Positions 7,354-12,563 of a stretch of 15,503 nt of DNA are shown piece after piece; the stretch's first letter is position 1; every line of letters begins with the position of its first letter. The position numbers were made by a program, and so were the translations under genes. The notes beneath the pieces are model-generated. The model was given only the letters and a program-made list of their open reading frames with translations, had not been told where the DNA came from and ran no database searches. Source of the stretch: CAZFRF01 sp964540925 (GTDB lineage Bacteria; Patescibacteriota; Microgenomatia; Levybacterales; UBA12049). The DNA lies in the NCBI GenBank assembly GCA_964540925.1, contig CAZIOR010000014.1:1-15503 (forward strand). Reading direction: 5' to 3'.

Positions 7354-7869
7354 ATGGGTCCCAATAGATTTGAATACTTAAGAGGAAGAAATGAGCCTGG
7401 TGAACCACCCCAGCCTCGCCAAGAAAGAACACTTCAAGAAAAACTTGCTGATCGCTATAGGTCAACCACGCCACAAAGACGAGCTGTTCCTTTGTCTGAT
7501 GGACAAGGACACGTACTCGGTGGCACAGGTGGAAACGGAAGAGATGCCATGCCTCATGAAATTGCCTCTTTTTTAGCAACTGGTATTCATCAACCAATTG
7601 ACACACCTGCCTCAACAAGTTTTCCTGACGAAGCAACGCCAAGCTATAGAACTCTTGCTAAAAGTAGAGCTAATCAAAGGCTGCAAGAATTTGCAGATGG
7701 CAGAGCACCAGAAGATGTCCAAGGATTGGGATTTTTCTTAGACCGATCAGTTCGCGGAAGAACGCAGGAGTATTTAAACGGTACAAGAACTGGCAGTACG
7801 AGATCTCCAAAACATCCTAAAGGAGAAAGACGAGATAAGGGCGGAAGGCCACGAGGTAGCAGGCGATAA
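7354..7869 (+). CDS. Unrecognised basic, disordered 171-aa protein
   Basis: No family recognised. The composition is unusual next to its neighbours: rich in Arg, Gly, Pro, Ser and Thr, poor in Ile, Lys and large hydrophobics. Most of it is probably unfolded. The only clearly hydrophobic stretches are around EIASFLATGIHQPI (residues 69-82) and GLGFFLDRS (residues 123-131). The last 30 residues are strongly basic and Arg/Gly-rich (KHPKGERRDKGGRPRGSRR), like tails that bind RNA, DNA or ribosomes. The underlying DNA is noticeably less A+T-rich than that around it. Two other frames here are also open, but only this one has a TTGACA promoter directly before its ATG and ends 3 nt before the next gene. 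A nucleic-acid-binding or chaperone-like role is a guess from composition only. Confidence 0.65.
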   Translation: MGPNRFEYLRGRNEPGEPPQPRQERTLQEKLADRYRSTTPQRRAVPLSDGQGHVLGGTGGNGRDAMPHEIASFLATGIHQPIDTPASTSFPDEATPSYRTLAKSRANQRLQEFADGRAPEDVQGLGFFLDRSVRGRTQEYLNGTRTGSTRSPKHPKGERRDKGGRPRGSRR

Positions 7870-7872
7870 ATT

Positions 7873-8532
7873 ATGGACAACATTAATTGGCTTGGGCATG
7901 CAAGTTTTTCATTTTTAGATTTAAACGGTAATAAAATATATTTTGTTGACCCTTTTGAGCTTAAAAACAGGTCTAAAGAAAAAGCAGATATTATTTTTAT
8001 TACCCATGCACATCCTGATCATTTCTCCCAAGAAGATATTGATGAGATTATTAAACCTGATACTTTTATCGTCGCAACATCTGATGTATTAGATAAATTA
8101 AGTGTTGAGCCTTCACAAAAAATTAAAGTTGAACCAAATAAAAACTATATCGTGAAAGGTTTTCCCTTCAAAACAGTTCCGGCATACAATACTCATCCAC
8201 AAAAATTAGGTTTTCATCCCAAGCAAAATAATTGGGTTGGTTATATTTTTAATTTAAATGGTTTAAAAATTTACCACGCAGGAGACACGGACTTTATTGA
8301 AGAAATGAAAAATTTAAATTCTGCAAATCTAGATATAGCCATGCTTCCAATAGGAGGAACTTATACTATGGACTGGCAAGAAGGAGCAGAAGCTGCAAAT
8401 ACAATTGCTGCAAAAATTACTATCCCCATGCATTACAAAAAACCATTAAAAGGAAGTTTTAAGGAAGCTGAAGAAGAATTTAAAAAAGCAGTTAAGAATT
8501 CAAAAGTAGTAATTCTTGAAGAATTAGCTTAA
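7873..8532 (+). CDS. MBL-fold metal-dependent hydrolase (UPF0173/UlaG-like)
   Basis: A 219-aa metallo-beta-lactamase-fold hydrolase. The start matches the family opening (INWLGHASFSF). The metal-binding motif HAHPDH is at residues 45-50 (H45, H47, D49, H50). Further ligands fit YHAGDTD (D138) and IPMHY (H187); LPIGGTYTMD (residues 158-167) is a typical UPF0173 segment. The substrate of this family is mostly unknown, so no reaction is assigned; it is a cytosolic enzyme probably using two zinc or manganese ions. It begins 3 nt after the 171-aa gene without a Shine-Dalgarno or its own promoter, so it is co-transcribed and probably translationally coupled. Its stop overlaps the convergent 88-aa gene by 9 nt. 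Confidence 0.9.
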   Translation: MDNINWLGHASFSFLDLNGNKIYFVDPFELKNRSKEKADIIFITHAHPDHFSQEDIDEIIKPDTFIVATSDVLDKLSVEPSQKIKVEPNKNYIVKGFPFKTVPAYNTHPQKLGFHPKQNNWVGYIFNLNGLKIYHAGDTDFIEEMKNLNSANLDIAMLPIGGTYTMDWQEGAEAANTIAAKITIPMHYKKPLKGSFKEAEEEFKKAVKNSKVVILEELA

Positions 8533-8790
8533 ACCATTTGTAGTATTAACCCTATCAACTACCATATCTAAAACTCCACTTGTTGCTTTTAATACAACTC
8601 CAGCTGCAAAAATTGCCAAAGTTGTTTTAGGACTAATAAATGTTCTTTTTTTATAGAGCTCTAACGCAGTTAAACCACCAGCTGCAACAAGAGCTAAATT
8701 TGATAATCTTTCAGCAACATGAGCGCCTCTATTGGCATTATCTGCAATTATATTTGCGTGTCTATCTGCACGAGCTTCTAATCTTGACAT
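8524..8790 (-). CDS. Small predicted membrane protein (88 aa)
   Basis: No named family recognised. The N-terminal 28 residues are charged and helical (RLEARADRHANIIADNANRG). Two hydrophobic helices follow, at about residues 29-46 and 56-76, joined by a short basic loop (YKKRTFISPKT), so a two-pass hairpin is likely. The layout resembles the upstream 128-aa gene: hydrophobic segment ending LEL, then KR, then a Gly/Ala-rich second helix and a charged tail. The two may be diverged copies. The ATG lies exactly at the transcription start predicted by a strong promoter. The 3' end overlaps the convergent MBL hydrolase gene by 9 nt. Confidence 0.65.
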   Translation of the reverse strand: MSRLEARADRHANIIADNANRGAHVAERLSNLALVAAGGLTALELYKKRTFISPKTTLAIFAAGVVLKATSGVLDMVVDRVNTTNGLS

Positions 8791-8796
8791 CGGGTA

Positions 8797-8825
8797 AATA
8801 TATCAAATAGTATCATTTAAGTCAA
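8797..8825 (-). promoter_or_regulatory. Strong promoter of the 88-aa gene (leaderless)
   Basis: TTGACT (8825-8820), 17 bp, and TGATATATT (8805-8797) with an extended -10. The -10 ends 6 nt before the ATG, so transcription should start on the ATG itself. The -35 overlaps the TGA stop of the 128-aa gene. Confidence 0.75.
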
Positions 8826-9208
8826 CTTTCTCGTCTTTGAGCCTCTTCTAAAGCAGATATTCTACCCTTAGTTTCAGAAACCATCTCACTTATTCCCTGT
8901 CTCCAATCTAAAAGTCCTTTACCTAAACCCATTACAGCAAGTCCAGTCAATGCTCTTACTGCTTTATTTCTTTTAACAACATTTAACTCTAATACCAAAG
9001 GGAGTGAATAGGCAGCTGTTGCAATCGAAGTAGACAACATGTTTAACCCAAATTGTCTTCTTCCAAGAACACAATTTGCCCTCTTAACAGATTCAAATTC
9101 TTCTCCCCAAACATTACCTAAGTCATCTGTACTATATAGCTTAACCCTAGTATCTCCATTATTTCCTACAATTTCGGCATGATGATGAACAGTAGATTTT
9201 TCTTTCAT
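8822..9208 (-). CDS. Small predicted membrane protein (128 aa)
   Basis: Not recognised. The first 50 residues are polar, with a histidine cluster (HHHAE, residues 8-12) and one cysteine. Hydrophobic segments follow at about residues 54-77 and 84-101, separated by a basic turn (VKRNK). The last 27 residues form a charged helix (EMVSETKGRISALEEAQRRES), which could be a short coiled coil. The likely topology is two membrane passes with both ends on the same side. It has one of the best promoters in the window but no Shine-Dalgarno. It lies downstream of ruvB (46 nt gap) and upstream of the similar 88-aa gene (31 nt gap). A link to recombination is not suggested by its sequence. Confidence 0.68.
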   Translation of the reverse strand: MKEKSTVHHHAEIVGNNGDTRVKLYSTDDLGNVWGEEFESVKRANCVLGRRQFGLNMLSTSIATAAYSLPLVLELNVVKRNKAVRALTGLAVMGLGKGLLDWRQGISEMVSETKGRISALEEAQRRES

Positions 9209-9219
9209 AGGCGTTTAGG

Positions 9220-9248
9220 AATATAGCAATTAAGAAATAGATTGTCAA
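9220..9248 (-). promoter_or_regulatory. Strong promoter of the 128-aa gene
   Basis: A perfect TTGACA (9248-9243), 17 bp, and TGCTATATT (9228-9220): perfect -35, 5/6 -10 and an extended TG. The -10 ends 11 nt before the ATG, giving a leader of about 4-5 nt. Confidence 0.8.
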
Positions 9249-9254
9249 ACGAAC

Positions 9255-10268
9255 TTATTTCTTTGGGTAGGGAAGATTAAGATGTTGATACGCAAGTTCT
9301 GTAGCAACTCTTCCTCTTGCTGTCTTTTTCAAAAAACCAATTTGCATTAAATACGGTTCAACAACTTCCTCTATTGTTCCTAAATCTTCTGAGATAGTTG
9401 AGGCAATTGTCTCAACCCCAACCGGACCACCACCATGTTTTTGGATAATTGCTTTCAAATACCTTACATCTGAAGAATCTAGTCCAACCTCATCAACTTC
9501 TAATAAATCTAATGCTTTTTTAACCATTTCTTTAACTAACTTTCCATCTCCTTCAACTTGTACAAAATCCCTAGCTCTTTTTAAAAGCTTTAAACCAATT
9601 CTTGGCGTACCTCTTGCCCTTTTAGCAATTTCCTTTATTGATTCCAGATCAATTGGCATTTTTAATTTTAAAGCAGCTTTTCTAATTATTTCCTCTAGGT
9701 CTTTAGGTTCATAAAAAGATAATCTTTGAGTCACACCAAATCTATCTCTAAGTGGCGCTGACATAAGTCCTATACGAGTAGTTGCGCCAATTATTGTGAA
9801 GGGGGGAAGATCTAGCCGTAAAGTACGTGCTGATGGACCTTTACCAATAATAATGTCTAAAGCATAATCTTCCATTGCTGGATAAAGAGTTTCTTCAACT
9901 ACTTTATTTAATCTATGGATTTCATCAATAAACAGAATGTCACCTTTTTCCAAATTAGTTAAAATTGAGGCTAAATCACCAGCTCTTTCTATAGCCGGCC
10001 CTGAAGTTACTCTAATATTTACGCCCATCTCCTTAGCTATTAAATGAGAAAGCGTAGTTTTACCAAGACCAGGAGGACCATACAAAAGAACATGCTCAAT
10101 TGATTCTTTACGTTTTTTGGCTGCTGATATAGAAATTTGTAGCGATTTTTTTAAATTTTCTTGGCCATAAAACTCAGTCCACGAAGATGCACGTAGGGAA
10201 GTGAATAAAATTTCCTCTTCTGGGGTTTTTTCCTCTTTTTTGTTTTTTACTTTAGAATTATCTTTCAT
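9255..10268 (-). CDS. ruvB: Holliday junction branch-migration ATPase RuvB
   Basis: The hexameric AAA+ motor that, together with RuvA, drives branch migration of Holliday junctions. The 337-aa length is normal. After a lysine-rich N-terminus come SSWTEFYGQENLK, Walker A GPPGLGKT (64-71), Walker B FIDEIHRLN (113-121), sensor 1 GATTR (161-165) and the arginine-finger loop APLRDRFG (171-178). The AAA+ lid follows, then a C-terminal winged helix ending in RTARGR-type sequence (KKTARGRVATELAYQHL). The ATG overlaps the ruvA stop in an ATGA, so translation is probably coupled. It is the third gene of ruvC-ruvA-ruvB, and no promoter of its own is seen. Confidence 0.97.
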   Translation of the reverse strand: MKDNSKVKNKKEEKTPEEEILFTSLRASSWTEFYGQENLKKSLQISISAAKKRKESIEHVLLYGPPGLGKTTLSHLIAKEMGVNIRVTSGPAIERAGDLASILTNLEKGDILFIDEIHRLNKVVEETLYPAMEDYALDIIIGKGPSARTLRLDLPPFTIIGATTRIGLMSAPLRDRFGVTQRLSFYEPKDLEEIIRKAALKLKMPIDLESIKEIAKRARGTPRIGLKLLKRARDFVQVEGDGKLVKEMVKKALDLLEVDEVGLDSSDVRYLKAIIQKHGGGPVGVETIASTISEDLGTIEEVVEPYLMQIGFLKKTARGRVATELAYQHLNLPYPKK

Positions 10269-10840
10269 TTACCTAAGCTTTTTAAAGCAAACTTTATCTT
10301 TGCATCAACCGAAAGACCTTGATCTTTAATTTCTCCTAATGCCTTCTGAGATTCTGCGACGCTAAATCCAAAATTCTTTAATGCTTCAATTACATCTTTG
10401 TTATCTTCAAAATCCTTACCTGATAAATCTAACTGCGAAGTGTTTCCCATCTTATTTTTAAGCTCAATTATCACCTTTTGCGCATTTTTTGTACCTAACC
10501 TTGGTACAGCTGTAAAAAAACCAACATTTCCCTTAACTATCGCATCAATTATGTCTTTTCGCTCACCAAATGAGAAAATATTTAAAGCTGTTTTTGGACC
10601 AATGCCTGAAACTGAAATTAAATCTTCAAAAAGATCTAAATCTTCAACTTCTGAAAAACCAAATAAATCTAAAGCGTCTTCGCGAACATAAGTAAATGTA
10701 TAAAGCTTAATTACTTGACCAACGGTTAATTTCTTATAAACATTATCTGACACTAAAACTTTGTATCCAACACCACTTACATCAATTAATACATACGGTC
10801 TTTTAAGAAGATCAATTTTTCCTTTGAGGGAGCCTATCAT
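10265..10840 (-). CDS. ruvA: Holliday junction DNA-binding protein RuvA
   Basis: Binds the four-way junction and loads RuvB. The 191-aa protein shows all three domains. An N-terminal OB fold (MIGSLKGKIDLL, VDVSGVGYKV-like at 18-28) comes first. Two helix-hairpin-helix motifs follow, at SVSGIGPKTA (76-85) and VPRLGTKNAQK (112-122). The C-terminal RuvB-binding three-helix domain (from about 145, DVIEALKNFGFSVAESQKAL) follows a flexible linker. It lies 24 nt after ruvC and shares the ATGA overlap with ruvB. A consensus extended -10 sits inside that 24-nt gap, so ruvAB can probably be transcribed without ruvC. Confidence 0.96.
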   Translation of the reverse strand: MIGSLKGKIDLLKRPYVLIDVSGVGYKVLVSDNVYKKLTVGQVIKLYTFTYVREDALDLFGFSEVEDLDLFEDLISVSGIGPKTALNIFSFGERKDIIDAIVKGNVGFFTAVPRLGTKNAQKVIIELKNKMGNTSQLDLSGKDFEDNKDVIEALKNFGFSVAESQKALGEIKDQGLSVDAKIKFALKSLGK

Positions 10841-10851
10841 AAACTTTACTG

Positions 10852-10860
10852 ATTATAACA
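10852..10860 (-). promoter_or_regulatory. Extended -10 promoter of ruvA
   Basis: TGTTATAAT (10860-10852) is a full-consensus extended -10 in the 24-nt ruvC-ruvA gap. It ends 11 nt before the ATG (leader about 4-5 nt). Any -35 would lie inside ruvC; none is obvious. Confidence 0.65.
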
Positions 10861-10864
10861 CAGC

Positions 10865-11353
10865 TTATTTAGAAAACTTAACAGATTTTGCAGAAAATGC
10901 ATATGTTGCTGCAATTGCTAATGCATCGGCAGTATCATCAAGCTTGGGAATCTCTTTTAGTCCATATAAAAGCTTAATCATTTGACCAATTTGTTTCTTA
11001 TCAGCTCTACCATAACCAGTAATTGCCATTTTTATTTGTAAAGGCGTATAGATCCCCAACTCTAAATTATTCTGCGACGCTAGCAGTAGAACTACGCCTC
11101 TTGCTTGTCCAACTGCAAATGCTGTTTTAGCATTACTTCCGAAAAACAATTCTTCAATAGATAAAGTATCTGGCTTATGTTTTTTAATTGTTTTTTCTAA
11201 AAATAAATAAATTTCCTCCAACCTCTTCTCTACTGCTTTTTTGGAGTCTGTCTCGATACAACCATAATCTATAGCTTTAAGCTTAGAACCACTAAAATCA
11301 ACAATTGCCCAACCGCATCTACCTATTCCAGGATCAATTCCGAGGATTCTCAT
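10865..11353 (-). CDS. ruvC: Holliday junction resolvase RuvC
   Basis: The dimeric endonuclease that cuts Holliday junctions symmetrically to end recombination. The 162-aa protein has the RNase H-like fold. It begins MRILGIDPGIGRCGWAIVD with catalytic D7, has E67 in SIEELFFGSN, and D140 and D143 in LDDTADALAIA. This matches the four acidic residues known for E. coli RuvC (D7, E66, D138, D141). The GQARGV motif (residues 82-87) is also present. It is the first gene of ruvC-ruvA-ruvB. The ATG is preceded by a perfect extended -10 with a 6-nt gap, so its mRNA should be leaderless. It diverges from rplY across 53 bp. Confidence 0.97.
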   Translation of the reverse strand: MRILGIDPGIGRCGWAIVDFSGSKLKAIDYGCIETDSKKAVEKRLEEIYLFLEKTIKKHKPDTLSIEELFFGSNAKTAFAVGQARGVVLLLASQNNLELGIYTPLQIKMAITGYGRADKKQIGQMIKLLYGLKEIPKLDDTADALAIAATYAFSAKSVKFSK

Positions 11354-11359
11354 TTTTCG

Positions 11360-11368
11360 ATTATATCA
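11360..11368 (-). promoter_or_regulatory. Extended -10 promoter of ruvC (leaderless)
   Basis: TGATATAAT (11368-11360), a full-consensus extended -10, ends 6 nt before the ruvC ATG. No -35 is recognisable. Its upstream edge lies 1 bp from the -35 box of the divergent rplY promoter. Confidence 0.75.
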
Positions 11369-11369
11369 C

Positions 11370-11398
11370 TTGCTAAACCTCATGCATTCAGGTAGAAT
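11370..11398 (+). promoter_or_regulatory. Promoter of rplY (leaderless)
   Basis: TTGCTA (11370-11375), 17 bp, TAGAAT (11393-11398). The ATG at 11407 begins 9 nt after the -10 ends. It abuts the ruvC promoter, so polymerase binding at one may exclude the other. Confidence 0.6.
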
Positions 11399-11406
11399 AG
11401 TTAACT

Positions 11407-12114
11407 ATGAAGCATGAAAAGCTTAAAGTAGAAGAAAGAAAAGTCTTAGGCAAGAAAGTTAGAAAACTAAGACGCGAAGGGATACTACCTGCTAATGTCT
11501 ACGGAAAAGATATTGAATCAACTGCTGTACAAGTTCCAACTCAAGCATTTATGGATGTTTATTCTAAAACTGGTGAAACCGGACTTGTAGACTTAGAATT
11601 AGACGGAAAAACAATTCCAGTCTTAATTCAAAACGTTTATCAAGATTTTAGACAAAATTATCTCCACGCAGACTTTTTCAAAGTCAACTTAAAAGAAAAA
11701 GTTAAAGCTAATATTCCACTCGAAGTTATTGGTGAGCCAAAAGCAGTTACTGAAAAAGTTGGAATTTTAATGAATATTATCTCTGAGATTGAAGTTGAAG
11801 CTCTTCCAGCAGATCTTCCAGAAAAAATTGAAGTAAATGTAGAGAATCTTACTAATGTTGGAGATCAAATTACCGTTGCTGATCTAAAGTTAAGCCCAGA
11901 AGTTACAGTTTTAACTGACGCAGGTCAAATCGTAGCTAAAATAGATGAATTAGTCTCTAAAGAAGCTCAAGAACAGGCAGCTGAAGAAGCTGCAGCAGCT
12001 GAAGCAGCAAAAGCTGAAGGCGCTGAAGGCGAAGCACCAGCAGAAGGGTCTGAACAACCAGCAGCTGAAGGCGAAGCACCAGCAGAAACCGAAGAAGCAC
12101 CAAAAGAAGCTTAA
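11407..12114 (+). CDS. rplY: 50S ribosomal protein bL25 (long CTC/TL5 form)
   Basis: Binds 5S rRNA in the central protuberance of the large ribosomal subunit. The 235-aa protein has the N-terminal 5S-binding domain (about 1-93; LGKKVRKLRREGILPANVYG near the start, LIQNVYQDFRQNYLHADFF at its end). Next is the second, beta-rich TL5/CTC domain (about 95-185; IPLEVIGEPKAV, VNVENLTNVGDQI). The last 50 or so residues form an acidic Ala/Glu/Pro-rich tail, containing an exact repeat, that is probably disordered. The TL5/CTC form is common outside the gammaproteobacteria; tail length varies. The start is fixed by the conserved N-terminus and by a promoter 8 nt upstream. It ends in a 4-nt overlap with the convergent TPR-like gene. 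Confidence 0.93.
   Translation: MKHEKLKVEERKVLGKKVRKLRREGILPANVYGKDIESTAVQVPTQAFMDVYSKTGETGLVDLELDGKTIPVLIQNVYQDFRQNYLHADFFKVNLKEKVKANIPLEVIGEPKAVTEKVGILMNIISEIEVEALPADLPEKIEVNVENLTNVGDQITVADLKLSPEVTVLTDAGQIVAKIDELVSKEAQEQAAEEAAAAEAAKAEGAEGEAPAEGSEQPAAEGEAPAETEEAPKEA
12022..12087 (+). repeat. In-frame 24-nt direct repeat in the bL25 tail
   Basis: Two identical 24-nt copies lie at 12022-12045 and 12064-12087, offset by 42 nt (14 codons), each encoding AEGEAPAE. They are separated by a segment encoding GSEQPA. The repeat lengthens the acidic tail and could allow length changes by slippage. Confidence 0.9.
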
Positions 12115-12563
12115 TACCCCATTTGTCTTAATTTTTTATCCAAATCAAGTGCTTGTTTTTCGTTTGGACTATATCTTATCGCAATATCTAAAAAACTACG
12201 ACTATCGTTAAATTTACCTAACTGGTAGTATAAAATGGCAATATTAAAATACCCTTCTGAATATCCTTCATATTTTTGCGTGATTGATTTCCAAAAATTA
12301 ATTTTTCCATATATTTGAGATCTTTGTGAAGACACTTTAGTATAAGTATCCAGGTTTTGTGAAAATTTAAAAGTTAAAAAAATTGTCAAGCTTGCTAAAA
12401 TTACTATTAAAATTAAGGCTAAAATTGTTGATGTAACAATAATACTCTTTTTTACTACTGAGGCTTTTTTAAAGTTTTGCCATTTTTTTATAAAAACCAT
12501 AAAAACTGAATTTTCGGTAAATCTTCGGGAAATGCTCGGGAATTTATTCGTTAATTTCTTCAT
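12111..12563 (-). CDS. Single-pass membrane protein with TPR-like repeat
   Basis: A 150-aa protein with a basic N-terminal segment (1-40), one clear membrane helix at about 41-66 (a long run of Ile, Leu, Val, Ala and Thr), a polar linker, and a C-terminal helical pair resembling one tetratricopeptide repeat. That repeat is GYFNIAILYYQLGKFNDSRSFLDIAIRYSPN, at about residues 104-134 (A109, Y112, G116, A128, P133 fit the TPR pattern). The positive-inside rule puts the N-terminus in the cytoplasm and the TPR outside. The ATG at 12563 overlaps the end of valS by 20 nt; a second ATG at 12500 (Met22) would avoid the overlap. No promoter was found, so it is probably read through from valS. The partner bound by the TPR is unknown. 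Confidence 0.75.
   Translation of the reverse strand: MKKLTNKFPSISRRFTENSVFMVFIKKWQNFKKASVVKKSIIVTSTILALILIVILASLTIFLTFKFSQNLDTYTKVSSQRSQIYGKINFWKSITQKYEGYSEGYFNIAILYYQLGKFNDSRSFLDIAIRYSPNEKQALDLDKKLRQMGY
12526..12542 (+). repeat. 17-bp inverted repeat, copy 1 (start of TPR-like gene)
   Basis: This 17-bp sequence on the plus strand is the exact reverse complement of 13428-13444 in valS. It lies within codons 8-13 of the long reading of the TPR-like gene, just past the valS stop. Nearby on the minus strand TTCCCGA, TTCCCGA and TTACCGA recur every 11-12 nt. Confidence 0.85.

Noticed and set aside
7334..7642. Open frame of 102 codons on the minus strand opposite the 171-aa gene, and a 61-codon frame on the plus strand at 7391-7576
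   Set aside because: Both overlap the 171-aa frame, which alone has a promoter placed just before its ATG and a 3-nt spacing to the next gene. The minus frame has no promoter-like sequence and an unusual Leu/Gln/His-rich composition.
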